Source of the DNA: Gemmatimonadaceae bacterium
GTDB taxonomy: Bacteria; Gemmatimonadota; Gemmatimonadetes; Gemmatimonadales; Gemmatimonadaceae
Direction: 5' to 3'
Length of the DNA: 64,000 bases
NCBI GenBank assembly: GCA_035633115.1
Contig: DASQFN010000106.1
Location: 62,001-126,000 of the forward strand
Shown here: piece by piece, positions 42,864-53,546 of the stretch
Layout of the letters: every line of letters starts with the position of its first letter
How positions within the stretch are numbered: the stretch's first letter is position 1
The notes under the pieces: generated by a model
Seen by the model: the letters and a program-made list of their open reading frames with translations, nothing else
What the model was told of the DNA's origin: nothing
Database searches by the model: none
Translations under genes and position numbers: made by a program

Positions 42864-45800
42864 ATGAGAGTGTTACGTGGAATTCTGGCGGCGATAGCGT
42901 TGACCGCGGCATCCCAGGCCGACGGGCAACAGTACTTCGGGATGAATCAGGTCCAGTACAAGCATTTCAACTGGCGCGTGCTGGAGACCGAGCATTTCAC
43001 GGTTCACTACTATCCGGAGGAAAGAAAGGCGGTGATGGCGGCCGCGCGGATGGCGGAGCGATCGTACGCCCGCCTGTCACGTATACTCGGTCACCAGTTC
43101 CGCGAAAAGAAGCCGATCATTCTTTTTGCGTCGCGTGCGGATTTCGGTCAGAACAATGTGACGGGCGACCTCGGCGAGGGCGTGGGCGGAGTCACCGAGT
43201 CGGCGCGGCATCGTCTTATCATGCCCTTCACGGGCGACCTCGGAAGCTTCGAGCAGGTGCTGGCGCACGAGCTGGTGCACGAATTCCAGTACGATGTGAT
43301 CTCACGCGGGCGGGCGGGCGGCAACGCGCAGGGAATGGAGCGGCTCGATCCGCCGCTCTGGTTCATGGAAGGAATGGCGGAGTACCTCTCGATTGGCCCG
43401 AACCACCCGCTGACAGCCGGCTGGCTCCGCGACGCCGCGGTGACGGGAAAGATCCCGACTATCGAGCAGATGACGGAGCGTCCCGATCAGTACTTCCCCT
43501 ACCGCTACGGAGAATCGCTCTGGCAGTACATCGGCGAGCGCTGGGGCGACCAGGCGATTGGAGAGATACTGCGCAGCGCAATGAGCGCCGGAATTGCGCG
43601 CGCTTTTCAGCGCGAGCTCGGAATGTCACTGGCAGATCTGAGCAGCGCGTGGCGCGAAGCCGTGCAGTCGCAGTACCTGCCCGCCGCGGCTGCGTTTCAG
43701 CGACCGCGCACATTCGCGGAGCCGCTCCTCACAAGAAGGCGGTCGGGCGGAGAGATCTTCCTCGCCCCGGTTCTCTCGAACGACGGCAACTATATCGCGT
43801 TCCTGTCCAACGGCAACTGGAAGAAGGGCGAAGTCTTCATCGATCTGTGGCTGGGAAATGCCCGCACGGGCGAGCGCGTGAAGCGGCTGGTGAAGAGCAC
43901 GACTGATCCGAATTTCGAAGAGCTCCGGCTTCTCTACTCGCAGAGTGCGTTCTCGAACGACGGAAAAACGCTCGCCTTCACTGCTCAGCGCGAGGGCAAG
44001 GATGTTCTGTATCTGCTCGACATTCCGAGTCGTGACGTTCGAAAGCGGCTGGACCTCCCTGTCGACGCGGTGACGGGGCCGTCCTGGTCCCCGGACGACA
44101 AGCAGATCGTTTTCAGTGGAACGCGCGGCGGGATCACCGATTTATTCATCGTCGACGCAGACGGCAAAAATCTTCGTGCGCTCACTAACGACATCAACGG
44201 TGATCTGCAGCCCAGCTGGTCTCCCGACGGCAGGTATATCGCCTTTGCCACGGACCGCGGGCCGCAGACGGATCTCGAGCGACTTCAGATTGCCAAGTGG
44301 CAGATAGGTCTCTACGATCTGCAGACCCGTCAGACTGAAGTATTGCCCGAGCAGGCAGGCCTGAATCTGAATCCGGCGTGGGCTCCCGGAGGTGCGTCCG
44401 TAGCGTTCATCTCGGATCGTACAGGAGTCGCGAACGTCTTCCTGTTCGATCTCACCGACAGGAAACACTACCAGCTGACGAATGTGCTCGGCGGGGTGTC
44501 GGCCATCACCGAGTACAGTCCCGCGCTGACATGGGCACGCGGTGCCGACCGAATGGCCTTCACATACTATGAGAACGGCGACTATACGGTCTGGGCGGTC
44601 GATAATCCGCGCAAGCTCAAGACAGTTGCGTTCCAGACGAGGCCGGCGACCGGTACCGGACTCGTAATGGCCCCAGTGCCTGTCCCGACGACCGTAACAG
44701 TCACGCCGTCGGCCGTCGATACGGTCGCTCGCGCGGGGCAGGCGGGCTCGGTGTACCGCGCTCCTACAGGCGCGAGACCTTCCAGCAGTTTGTCGACGGT
44801 CGAGACGCGAATGCGGGACACAACCATTACAAGCGTCGCGACACTGAATGCGAATTACGATTTCGCGCTTCCCGATACGACGAGGTTCAAGGACTACCCC
44901 TATCGCGTCGGGTTCAAGCCGGATTACATCGCGCAGCCGGAGATCGGGTACGGCACGGGAAATCAGTACGGGTTGAGCGGGTTCAACGGCGGGACGACGA
45001 TCGTTCTCAGCGATCTCCTCGGCAACAACCAGATCGCGCTCTCCGCCTCGCTTTATGGACAGCTGAGCGATGCGAGCCTGTTCGCTGCCTACGCGAATCT
45101 GAGCCGCAGGTGGCAATACACGGTCGCTGCGTACCAGCAGCCGATCTATCTGCCGCAGACCGAAGGCGCGGAGCTGCTGCGTCTCAACGATCGCGACCGG
45201 TATCTGATTCCGTATACGCGCTACGTTCTTCGCAACGGCTCGTTCACAACGCAGTATCCGTTCAATCGGTTCTCGCGGTTCGAGGCGGGCGTTCAATTCA
45301 ACAGCATCTCGCGCTCGCTCATCGGGCTCACCTACGACTGCTTCATCAACGGCTGCACGGCTCCCGAGATCAACACCATCAGCTCGGAGCCGGCGTTCAA
45401 CTTCCTTTCGCCATCCGCCGCGTACGTGTCCGACAATTCGCTGCTCGGTCTGACCGGGCCGATAATGGGCAGGCGCTATCGGTTCCAGATAACGCCGTCG
45501 GTGGGGAACCTCCGCTGGGTGGAGTATCTCGCGGATTATCGGCGCTACGACCCGATTGTCTTCAACACTCTGACAATCGCGTCGCGATTCCTGACGAGTG
45601 CATCGGTTGGGAGAGACGAATCGGCGTTCCCGAAGTACATCGGTCGGCCTGAGTTCGTTAGGGGCTACGACAAGTCCAACTTCACAGGATTCGAGTGCAC
45701 GTCGTTCATTGGTGGCTCGTCGACCTGCAACACGGTGCAGCTGGTAGGAAGCCGTGTCGCTGTGGCGAACCTCGAGGTGAGGTTCCCGCTGATTCGCAGA

Positions 45801-46073
45801 TTCGATCTCGGATCACTGCCGGTAGGTCTTCCCCCGGTCGAAGGACTCCTGTTCTTCGACGCGGGAATGGCATGGAACGCGCGCCAGAGCGTGTCGCTGA
45901 CGCGGCCGGACAACTACGACTTCACGCTCCAGCGATATCCATTGCGCAGCTTCGGAGCGGGCATTCGCGTCAATCTGTTCAACATTGCAATTCTGAAGTG
46001 GGACTATGCAAAGCCGCTCGACGTGGAAGGACGTAAGGCGAACTGGACCTTCTCAGTGGGGCCGAGCTTCTAA
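42864..46073 (+). CDS. Secreted gluzincin peptidase / TolB-type propeller / outer-membrane beta-barrel fusion
   Basis: 1069 residues from ATG 42864; earlier starts lie in rsfS. A signal peptide ends near SQADGQQ. Residues about 25-270 form a peptidase-MA-like domain with HELVHEFQ (His135/His139) and downstream Glu in WFMEGMAEY (about 169). Residues about 290-620 contain TolB/PD40 repeats (VLSNDGNYIAFLSNG, PSWSPDDKQIVFSG, PSWSPDGRYIAFATD). From about 690 to the C-terminal F the sequence alternates like an outer-membrane barrel (ends FSVGPSF). The zinc motif is intact. Likely surface-exposed or OM-anchored; substrate unknown. Confidence 0.8.
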   Translation: MRVLRGILAAIALTAASQADGQQYFGMNQVQYKHFNWRVLETEHFTVHYYPEERKAVMAAARMAERSYARLSRILGHQFREKKPIILFASRADFGQNNVTGDLGEGVGGVTESARHRLIMPFTGDLGSFEQVLAHELVHEFQYDVISRGRAGGNAQGMERLDPPLWFMEGMAEYLSIGPNHPLTAGWLRDAAVTGKIPTIEQMTERPDQYFPYRYGESLWQYIGERWGDQAIGEILRSAMSAGIARAFQRELGMSLADLSSAWREAVQSQYLPAAAAFQRPRTFAEPLLTRRRSGGEIFLAPVLSNDGNYIAFLSNGNWKKGEVFIDLWLGNARTGERVKRLVKSTTDPNFEELRLLYSQSAFSNDGKTLAFTAQREGKDVLYLLDIPSRDVRKRLDLPVDAVTGPSWSPDDKQIVFSGTRGGITDLFIVDADGKNLRALTNDINGDLQPSWSPDGRYIAFATDRGPQTDLERLQIAKWQIGLYDLQTRQTEVLPEQAGLNLNPAWAPGGASVAFISDRTGVANVFLFDLTDRKHYQLTNVLGGVSAITEYSPALTWARGADRMAFTYYENGDYTVWAVDNPRKLKTVAFQTRPATGTGLVMAPVPVPTTVTVTPSAVDTVARAGQAGSVYRAPTGARPSSSLSTVETRMRDTTITSVATLNANYDFALPDTTRFKDYPYRVGFKPDYIAQPEIGYGTGNQYGLSGFNGGTTIVLSDLLGNNQIALSASLYGQLSDASLFAAYANLSRRWQYTVAAYQQPIYLPQTEGAELLRLNDRDRYLIPYTRYVLRNGSFTTQYPFNRFSRFEAGVQFNSISRSLIGLTYDCFINGCTAPEINTISSEPAFNFLSPSAAYVSDNSLLGLTGPIMGRRYRFQITPSVGNLRWVEYLADYRRYDPIVFNTLTIASRFLTSASVGRDESAFPKYIGRPEFVRGYDKSNFTGFECTSFIGGSSTCNTVQLVGSRVAVANLEVRFPLIRRFDLGSLPVGLPPVEGLLFFDAGMAWNARQSVSLTRPDNYDFTLQRYPLRSFGAGIRVNLFNIAILKWDYAKPLDVEGRKANWTFSVGPSF

Positions 46074-46076
46074 CTG

Positions 46077-47612
46077 TTGCGGCGGCTGATCGCGCTGACG
46101 CTTGCCGTCGCCGCATGTAGCGGCGGCGACGACAGGCAAGCGTCGGACACCTCGCGACCGGCGACAGTATCCCGCGGGCCGGACGCACTTGCGCTGCGCA
46201 TCCCGCGCGACGGCGGCACCGCGCGAGCATACCTTTTCGCTAACCTCGACTCAGCGATCTGGTCCGCGAGCGGATCACCGCCGGTCGGCCGCGTCCTCGC
46301 GTTCGATCAGGACGCCGGACTCGTTGCGCTCACCGACGACAAGGGACAGCCTCGACGCCTGGATCTTCGTCTTGGCCAGGCGCGCATAGCCTCCAAGGCA
46401 AAACTGATTGGCGTCGCCTCGGCCAACGGCAGCGAGATCTACGGGATTGACGCGAAGGGGTTGATTGTGCGCCTTACACCCAGCGGAGACTGGACGTTCG
46501 AGCCGCCGAAAACTCCTCAGGCACTCTTTCCGCAGCCGAACGGACAGCTCGTCATCGCAAGCGCGGCCGGTACGTCGACGAAAGTGTGGCTCATCCATCC
46601 TCCCGATTCAACGATTCTCGACAGCGCCTCTCTTTCGGTTGTCGCCAGGGGTGCGAGGACGCAGGCCGGCGACAGGCTGTACTTCACCTCACAACGCGGA
46701 CTGGCTGGGGTCCGGACCCGCGAGCTCTCCCCGCTGAAGGAGGTTCGCCTGCCAGGCGACGCTGCGGCGATGGCGCCAACGCCGAGCGGCGACCGGGTTT
46801 ACATCGCATTGACTGAAACGCCGCGGATCGTAGTGCTCGACCGATACAGCGAATCGATATCCGGAACGATCGACCTCCCGGGAGCAGCGATCGATCTTCG
46901 CGTCGATCCGATGGGGCAGCTGCTACTGGCGAAGCCGGCCGACGGAGCCGATTCTGCCTGGGTCGTCGCAATCGGAACCGGCAAAGTCGTCGGCAGCATT
47001 CCAACGACGTGGACGACGGACCTTCCCGCTTTCGCGCATTCGTCTACGATCGCGACTCTCCGCGGAGCGGATGTCGTCTTTGTCGATGGAGCGACGCTCA
47101 GCGAAGTTCGCACAGCTCGAGGCGGAGGAAAGGATTACTGGTATTTTTTCTATTGGAACGGCTTCCGACCGCGTTCGGCTGACCTCGATCAGCCGGTGAC
47201 ATTCACTCCGCCTGATTCGATTGTGCGCAGCGACACTATTCCGCAACAGCTCGACAGTACTCGAGGCCCGCCGCCGCTGAGGGATGCCTCACCCACGATG
47301 GTTCCACCTCCGGCAAGCTTTCCGCCTCCCGCTGCACCGCCGGTTGCGCCGTCCACGTCCGGTACGCCCGGCCAAACGACTCGCTCGCCGGGATTTCTCG
47401 TGTCATTCGCCGCGCTGCTCAGTGAAAGCCAGGCGCGAAGCACCGCCGCCGCGATTGAGGTTGGAGGTGTTCGCGCCAGGGTTCTCGCGACCCAGACAGG
47501 TGGGACGGCGATATTCAGGGTCGTGCTCGGACCTTACACTACCAGGGAGCAAGCCGAGCGCGTCGGCCGGGAGTCGAAGCGGCAATACTGGGTGTACGAG
47601 GCCGGCACGTGA
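46077..47612 (+). CDS. SPOR-domain lipoprotein with propeller-like body
   Basis: 511 residues from TTG 46077, three bases after the previous stop. The leader RLIALTLAVAACSGGD has a lipobox-like AVAAC. The middle (about 60-360) is repetitive beta sequence resembling a YVTN-type propeller. A Pro-rich linker (about 395-425) leads to a SPOR domain (FLVSFAALLSESQAR...VVLGPYTTREQAERV). SPOR domains bind denuded septal peptidoglycan. Overlaps the next GTG by 4 bp. Confidence 0.72.
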   Translation: MRRLIALTLAVAACSGGDDRQASDTSRPATVSRGPDALALRIPRDGGTARAYLFANLDSAIWSASGSPPVGRVLAFDQDAGLVALTDDKGQPRRLDLRLGQARIASKAKLIGVASANGSEIYGIDAKGLIVRLTPSGDWTFEPPKTPQALFPQPNGQLVIASAAGTSTKVWLIHPPDSTILDSASLSVVARGARTQAGDRLYFTSQRGLAGVRTRELSPLKEVRLPGDAAAMAPTPSGDRVYIALTETPRIVVLDRYSESISGTIDLPGAAIDLRVDPMGQLLLAKPADGADSAWVVAIGTGKVVGSIPTTWTTDLPAFAHSSTIATLRGADVVFVDGATLSEVRTARGGGKDYWYFFYWNGFRPRSADLDQPVTFTPPDSIVRSDTIPQQLDSTRGPPPLRDASPTMVPPPASFPPPAAPPVAPSTSGTPGQTTRSPGFLVSFAALLSESQARSTAAAIEVGGVRARVLATQTGGTAIFRVVLGPYTTREQAERVGRESKRQYWVYEAGT

Positions 47613-48901
47613 ACGAAAGCGGTGGCGCGGCCGCCGAGGCGTACGAGCAGGCAGGACGACTGGCGGCAGTAGCGGTACGCGGGTATTCGACGGTCCTCGT
47701 CGTGTCCGACGAGCCGGTCGAGGCCGCCTACGCGGCGATTGGTGTCGCCAATGCGGAAAGCGCGCATAGGCGCGTCGTGATCGGCGATCTCGCGGGCGAA
47801 GTGGCGCCGATTCAGGCGCTTGTCGGCGCCGCGGACCCCCACGGCATCTATGACAGCTTCATGTTCGGGACGTCCCTCGAGCGAGTCATCTATTCGGTCG
47901 CGGGGAACGACAATCTGAACGTGTTGCCGAGCGGGACCGAGTCGGCCGCGATCGCAGAGATAATCGGGAGCCCGCGATGGCGGCGAATTGCCTCGGAGTT
48001 TGCCGCGACCGACGCTCTCCTTCTCCTGGTTGCGGCCTCAGACGCACCTGGCCTCGACAAGCTTTCTTCGCAGCTCGACGGGATTCTCGTCGTCGGAAAC
48101 CCACGCCTTGACGTCAATCCGAATGCGGTGCTGCTTGCGCGCATTCCCCATCCCGCGCCGGCGCCCGCGCCGAAAAAGATCGCCCTGCCCGTCGAGCAGC
48201 CGCTGCCGCGCTGGAGGGGAGTTGCCCTCGCGGGCGGCGCGCTCCTGCTGTTGATCGCTGCAGTCGCGATTCTCCGTCCGGGAAGCATCTCGCGCCTGGG
48301 GCTCTCGCGCGCGTCCGACACCATTGTCATTCCTGATTCACAGGCGCACGACTCGACAGCTGTCCCGCAGCGAGAGGTGATCGTCCCCGCGAATCCGCAG
48401 GATTCATCGCTTGCTGCGACCTTCGCTGTTGAGATTCTCAATGCAAATACGGCGGAAAGTGCTAACTTTGAGCTGCAGCGTCACGGTGAAATGATGCCGG
48501 CAGCAACGATTTCTCTTGTCCCGATCGGTGACACCGAAGCAATCTGGTACAAGGTCTTTGCCGGCGCGGTCTCCGACAGCGCGCAGGCCGAGCGGTTACT
48601 CCGCTCGCTCCGGCGACGGCGCATCGTAGCCGATTCCATCGGGAGAGTGGTCCGCGTCCCGCTCGCTCTGCGGGTCGACAGCGTGCCGTCGCAAGCGGCG
48701 GTGCTTTCGAAATCGCGGGAGATGGTGAAGGCCTACACGGCGAAGGGCGTTCCGGCGTACGCAATGCTGCAGAATGACGGCAGCGCGCGGATCTACGCTG
48801 GCGCGTTTCAGACGCCCGAGCAATCTTCGCTCTCGGCCACGGCCCTGCGAGTTGCAGGCGCGACGCCTGTCCTTGAATTCCGAACAGGGAGAGTTCAGTA
48901 G
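47609..48901 (+). CDS. Membrane protein with ParA-like N-domain and SPOR-like C-region
   Basis: 430 residues from GTG 47609. The N-terminal 1-175 resembles the alpha/beta fold of ParA/BY-kinase proteins (STVLVVSDEPVEAAYAAIG, RRVVIGDLAGE) but lacks a Walker A GKT/S motif. One membrane segment lies near 205-222. The C-terminal region has two SPOR-like repeats (TFAVEILNANTAESANF...YKVFAGAVSDSAQAERL and AYAMLQNDGSARIYAGAFQTPEQS). Probably tied to cell division or envelope assembly; its TAG overlaps the smc GTG. Confidence 0.65.
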   Translation: MNESGGAAAEAYEQAGRLAAVAVRGYSTVLVVSDEPVEAAYAAIGVANAESAHRRVVIGDLAGEVAPIQALVGAADPHGIYDSFMFGTSLERVIYSVAGNDNLNVLPSGTESAAIAEIIGSPRWRRIASEFAATDALLLLVAASDAPGLDKLSSQLDGILVVGNPRLDVNPNAVLLARIPHPAPAPAPKKIALPVEQPLPRWRGVALAGGALLLLIAAVAILRPGSISRLGLSRASDTIVIPDSQAHDSTAVPQREVIVPANPQDSSLAATFAVEILNANTAESANFELQRHGEMMPAATISLVPIGDTEAIWYKVFAGAVSDSAQAERLLRSLRRRRIVADSIGRVVRVPLALRVDSVPSQAAVLSKSREMVKAYTAKGVPAYAMLQNDGSARIYAGAFQTPEQSSLSATALRVAGATPVLEFRTGRVQ

Positions 48902-51900
48902 TGCGCCTCACCAAGCTCGAGCTGCAGGGATTCAAATCATTCGCTGACGAGACGGAGCTGCTCTTCGAGCCCGGTGTAACCGCGATCGTCGGTCCCAACG
49001 GCTGCGGCAAATCCAACGTCTCCGACGCTGTAAGGTGGGTCCTCGGCGAGCAGCGCCCGCGCGCGCTTCGCGGTGCGAAAATGGAAGAAGTCATATTCCA
49101 GGGATCCTCAGCGCGGCGGCCGGTGAACATCGCCGAGGTGTCACTGCACTTCGAGAACGATGACGGAGTCCTCTCCGTGCCCTTCCGCGAAGTCGTGATC
49201 ACGAGACGCCTGAGCCGCTCCGGCGAGAGTGATTATTTCCTCAACCGCTCGCCCTGCCGGCTCCGCGACATCCACGACATGGTGCGCGGCACCGGTCTTG
49301 GCGCAGACGCCGGCGTCGTCATCGAAAGCAGGATGATCGACGCGCTTCTCTCCGATCGTCCCGACGAGCGACGCGAGCTGTTCGAGGAGGCCGCCGGAAT
49401 CGGACTTTATCGGGACCGCAAGCGCACAGCCGAGAGACGCCTCGAGGAGACCACGATCGACCTCTCGCGCATCGACGATCTCATCTCCGAGGTGCAGACA
49501 CAGGTTCGCTCACTCGCGCGGCAGCGCCGGCGCGCCGAGCGTCACGCCGAAATCGTGAGCCGCCGCTTCACTGTCGAGATCGCGCTGGCGGCGCGAGAGA
49601 TGGACGCCTGGCGTGACGAGCTCGCCCGGCTCGAGACGCGCGTGCGCGAGCTGAGGACGGAAGTCCCCGCCGCGGAAGAAGCATTGGCCGCTGCCGAAGC
49701 TGCGCGCGATTCGGCGCACGGTGCGCGCGCCGCCGCTGAAGCCCGGCGAAACGAGCTCGCGCGACTCGTCGCCGAGCAGGCGGCGAGCACTCAGCAGCTG
49801 CGCGGCGAAATCGCCGTAGCTGAGGAGCGACAACGCAACGCCGTCTCCCGGAGAGAGCGGGCCGAGCAGGAGCGGCGTGAGGGCGATACGACCGTCGAAA
49901 AGGTCAGCGACGATCTCGACCAGGCCGTTACCCACCGCACACAGCTCGAGGCAGAGATGGCACTCGCCCAGAGCTCGCTCTCGGCGCAGGTCGCCGAGGA
50001 GGAAAGTGTTCGCGCAGCTCTCGCCGCGGCGAGGGCAGCCGTGGAGACCGCAGACAAGGGTGCACGCGAGATGCGCGAGCGGGCACATCGGCATGCACTC
50101 GACAGGCAGGCGGCAGAACGTGAGCTGCAGGAGCTGGAGACAAGACGCGCGGCGCTGCTGGACGAGAAATCGCAGCTCGCCGATTCGGAGAATGCGGTTC
50201 GGCGCGAGATGCGTGATGCCGAAGAAGGACTCGCCGCGAGCAGGAAGAAAACCTCAGCCGCAAACGCTGCTCTCGCTGCGGCGCTGGGCGCGCTGCGCGC
50301 CGCGCGCGAAGAGGATTCGGCGACACGCTCCGCGCTCCTTCGCGCGGAGGAGGCTCACACGGCGCTCGAAGGAAAGGTGAACGCCCTCGAGGCGCTCGAG
50401 CGCGAGCGGGTTGGTCTGGCACCAGCGGCTGCGCGCCTGCTCGCCGAGCGAAGCCAGTTTGGCGAGGGCGCCATCATCGGTCCATTGAGCGACTTCATCA
50501 GCGCCGATTCCTATTCCGCTGCAGTGGTCGAGCGGTATCTCGGGCCGATTGTCCACGCGGTTCTCGTCAGGGATCGCGAGGCAAGTGATGCCGTGCGTGC
50601 CTGGCACACGACGACCAATCCGGGTCCCCTGCTGCTCCTTCCTCTGGACGCGCGAATGGGCGGCGACCGGACGGACGACGCCGACGCAGACAACGGGTTG
50701 TCGGCGATCGTGCGCACGGAATCGGTCGCATCCGGCTGGGTGCGGGCGCTGCTGGGACGGGTCACATCCGTGGAAAGCGGAACCGCGTTCATCGACGCGC
50801 GCGGAGCAATCTGGCTGCCCGCGCACTTTGCGGGACCCGGTCCGCTCCGGCGTCGAGCGGAGATCGGCGATTCGCGACAACAGCTCGACAAAGCAATTAC
50901 GGTCAGAGAGCGCGCGCGTGCCGCGGCAGATTCAGCGCGCGCGGCGCTGGAGTCCGCCGAGCGCGCAGCTGCGCTCGCACAGGAGGCTTCAACGGTGGCC
51001 TCCCGTGAAGTCGGCGAATTCGAAGACCTTTTCACTGGAGTGAGCAGGCGTCATCACCGCGCGCTCCGCGAGGTAACGGAGGCGGACACCCTTCTCGAGC
51101 GTGTCTCGGCCCGCGAGAATGCGCTGTCCGAGACCGTAGCCCTCGTCGACCGTGCCAGTAGTGAGCTACAAAACGCGATCGCGGGACACGAGGTAGCAGT
51201 CAACGAGGCGCGCCGCCTGCTTTCCGAAACGGAATCGCGACAGGACGAGGCGCGCGATCGGCGCACAGCGAGTCAGGTAGCCTACGCGCAGGCGCAGGCG
51301 CGGCTGCAGGTCGCGGCGGATCGCGAGCGGCATCTCCGCGAGGAGTTCGTCAGCGCCGCCTCGCGGCTCGAATCTCTGCAGTCGGAGCTGTCGACGCTGT
51401 CCGTTGCGGATCAGCAGCTGGCTGAGCAGCTCGCCGGCTGGCAGATGGACCTCGAGGCGCGGCAGGCGACTCTGGAGGATGCGGAAACTCGGCTGTCCAA
51501 TGCCGAGCATTCGGTACGCAGCTCTGACGAGGCGCTGGAGCGCGCCGAGCATGAGCTCACTGACGTGCGGCATCGCTCCGCCGCATTGAGCGAAGAGCTC
51601 CACGGCGCCGAGCTGCGCTACACCGAGCTTTCGGGACGGCGCAACGCTATTCGCGAGCGGCTGGAGGCGGAGTGGCGGCGCCCGCTCGAGTCTCTGCTCG
51701 AAACTTCGGAGAAGCTGGAGCTGGATGACGAGAGCCTGCGCGCCGAGGCGCTCTCGCTCCGGGATCAGCTCGATGCGCTCGGGCCGGTGAATCCGCTCGC
51801 CATCGAGGAGCACGAAGAGGAGCAGAAACGTCTCGAGTTCCTCAGCGCTCAGCGCGCCGATCTCACCTCTGCCAGGCTGTCTTTGCAGCAGGCGATTCGT

Positions 51901-52443
51901 GAAATCGACACGACAGCGCGTGAGCTTTTTGCAACCACGTTCGTTCAGATACGCGAGAACTTCCGCAAGATCTTCATGACCCTGTTCGGCGGTGGTGAAT
52001 GCGATTTGCGGCTGGAGGATCCGGAGAGTCCCCTCGAGGGGGACATCGAGATTCACGCCGCGCCGAGGGGCAAGCGCACCCAGCGAATTCACCTGCTTTC
52101 GAGCGGCGAGCGTGCGCTTGTTGCGCTTTCTCTTCTGTTCGGGATCTTCCTCACGAAGCCGAGCCCGTTCTGTCTGCTCGACGAAGTAGATGCGCCGCTC
52201 GACGACGCGAACATCGGGCGGTTCGTGAGAATGCTGAACGAATTCAAGACGAACACGCAGTTCATAGTGATCACTCACAACCCGCGCACGACCACCGAGG
52301 CCGCAGACGCCGTTTACGGCGTAACGATGCAGGAGCCCGGGGTATCGTCGCTGGTCAGCGTCCACATGCGGGGACCTGCAGTCGATGACGCGATTGCCGG
52401 GACGGTGCCAGCACCGCAGCCAGTCACGGCGCTGAGCGCGTAG
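48901..52443 (+). CDS. smc: Chromosome segregation protein SMC
   Basis: 1180 residues, full length. N-terminal Walker [14 protein letters not shown] (about residue 33), long coiled coil, hinge (about 510-650, including GPLSDFI.AD.Y and IVHAVLV), second coiled coil, then the signature [16 protein letters not shown] and Walker [16 protein letters not shown]-loop-extruding ATPase of condensin. GTG start shares a base with the preceding stop (TAGTG). scpA/scpB are not in the window. Confidence 0.96.
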   Translation: MRLTKLELQGFKSFADETELLFEPGVTAIVGPNGCGKSNVSDAVRWVLGEQRPRALRGAKMEEVIFQGSSARRPVNIAEVSLHFENDDGVLSVPFREVVITRRLSRSGESDYFLNRSPCRLRDIHDMVRGTGLGADAGVVIESRMIDALLSDRPDERRELFEEAAGIGLYRDRKRTAERRLEETTIDLSRIDDLISEVQTQVRSLARQRRRAERHAEIVSRRFTVEIALAAREMDAWRDELARLETRVRELRTEVPAAEEALAAAEAARDSAHGARAAAEARRNELARLVAEQAASTQQLRGEIAVAEERQRNAVSRRERAEQERREGDTTVEKVSDDLDQAVTHRTQLEAEMALAQSSLSAQVAEEESVRAALAAARAAVETADKGAREMRERAHRHALDRQAAERELQELETRRAALLDEKSQLADSENAVRREMRDAEEGLAASRKKTSAANAALAAALGALRAAREEDSATRSALLRAEEAHTALEGKVNALEALERERVGLAPAAARLLAERSQFGEGAIIGPLSDFISADSYSAAVVERYLGPIVHAVLVRDREASDAVRAWHTTTNPGPLLLLPLDARMGGDRTDDADADNGLSAIVRTESVASGWVRALLGRVTSVESGTAFIDARGAIWLPAHFAGPGPLRRRAEIGDSRQQLDKAITVRERARAAADSARAALESAERAAALAQEASTVASREVGEFEDLFTGVSRRHHRALREVTEADTLLERVSARENALSETVALVDRASSELQNAIAGHEVAVNEARRLLSETESRQDEARDRRTASQVAYAQAQARLQVAADRERHLREEFVSAASRLESLQSELSTLSVADQQLAEQLAGWQMDLEARQATLEDAETRLSNAEHSVRSSDEALERAEHELTDVRHRSAALSEELHGAELRYTELSGRRNAIRERLEAEWRRPLESLLETSEKLELDDESLRAEALSLRDQLDALGPVNPLAIEEHEEEQKRLEFLSAQRADLTSARLSLQQAIREIDTTARELFATTFVQIRENFRKIFMTLFGGGECDLRLEDPESPLEGDIEIHAAPRGKRTQRIHLLSSGERALVALSLLFGIFLTKPSPFCLLDEVDAPLDDANIGRFVRMLNEFKTNTQFIVITHNPRTTTEAADAVYGVTMQEPGVSSLVSVHMRGPAVDDAIAGTVPAPQPVTALSA

Positions 52444-52447
52444 CGAA

Positions 52448-53545
52448 ATGCTGGTTGTAATGGAGCATGGCGCATCCACCGCGGATGTGGATCGCGTCGT
52501 CGCGGTCGTTGTGGAAATGGGGTACGAGGCCCGGCCCATGCCCGGTGCGCAGCGAACCGCCGTCGGGATTGTCGGTAACGACGGGCGAGTAGACGCATCG
52601 CGGCTCGCGGCGCTGCCAGGCGTCGTACAGATCATTCACGTCACTCAACCGTACAAGCAGGTATCGCGTGAGTGGCGCAGCGAAGACACCATCGTCACCA
52701 TCGCGCCAGGTGTCTCGTTCGGGGGGGAAGATGTGCCGATCATCGCCGGCCCCTGCTCCGTCGAGTCGGAGGAGCAGATCGTAGAGTCCGCGCGTCTCGT
52801 GAAGGAAGCAGGCGGAAGCGCGCTGAGGGGCGGCGCGTTCAAGCCTCGAAGCTCGCCGTATTCATTTCAGGGCCTTGGCAAGCGCGGCCTCGAGCTCCTT
52901 GCGCTCGCACGCCGTGAAACGGGTTTGCCCATTGTCACCGAGGCCATGGATGACGAAGGCGCCCACCTCATTGCGGAGATGGGCGACTGCATCCAGATCG
53001 GTGCGCGCAACATGCAGAATTATTCGCTCCTGAAGACGGTTGGAAAACTCGGGATGCCTGTCCTGCTCAAGCGCGGGATGGCGGCGACGATCACCGATCT
53101 TCTATTGAGTGCGGAGTACATTCTCTCCGAGGGCAACCCGAACGTGATCCTGTGCGAGCGGGGCGTGAGAAGTTTCGATCCCTCGACCCGGAATCTCCTC
53201 GATCTGACTGCGATTCCGATCGTCCACAAGCTCTCGCACCTGCCAATCGTTGCAGATCCAAGTCACGGCACCGGACTGAGGGACAAGGTGACCCCGATGG
53301 CTCGTGCCGCGCTCGCCGCGGGTGCTGACGGCCTGCTGGTGGAGATGCATCCAAATCCCGACAGGGCGTTGTCCGATGGAGCCCAGTCGCTTCACCCGGA
53401 GCAGTTCACTGCACTGGTTGAAGAGCTTCGAGCAGTTGCAGTCGCGATCGGCAGACGCGTGACACCGGCACTGGATCGTGAAAACAAGCCGGCAGAGCGA
53501 ATACTGTCTTCAGGAACGGCGAAGCGAGTTGCGGGTAAGCATTGA
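52448..53545 (+). CDS. aroF: 3-deoxy-7-phosphoheptulonate synthase (type I-beta)
   Basis: 365 residues. The N-terminal about 70 residues form a ferredoxin-like regulatory domain as in Thermotoga DAHPS. The TIM barrel has [45 protein letters not shown] and [13 protein letters not shown]. First step of the shikimate pathway. Four bases after smc. Confidence 0.94.
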   Translation: MLVVMEHGASTADVDRVVAVVVEMGYEARPMPGAQRTAVGIVGNDGRVDASRLAALPGVVQIIHVTQPYKQVSREWRSEDTIVTIAPGVSFGGEDVPIIAGPCSVESEEQIVESARLVKEAGGSALRGGAFKPRSSPYSFQGLGKRGLELLALARRETGLPIVTEAMDDEGAHLIAEMGDCIQIGARNMQNYSLLKTVGKLGMPVLLKRGMAATITDLLLSAEYILSEGNPNVILCERGVRSFDPSTRNLLDLTAIPIVHKLSHLPIVADPSHGTGLRDKVTPMARAALAAGADGLLVEMHPNPDRALSDGAQSLHPEQFTALVEELRAVAVAIGRRVTPALDRENKPAERILSSGTAKRVAGKH

Positions 53546-53546
53546 T

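Noticed and set aside
44142-45296. 384-codon minus-strand frame inside the peptidase/propeller/barrel gene
   Set aside because: Antisense to an intact gene with clear domains; no start context or homology pattern.
51166-52635. 489-codon minus-strand frame opposite the end of smc
   Set aside because: Fully antisense to conserved SMC and aroF coding sequence, with the Arg/Leu-rich composition typical of shadow frames.
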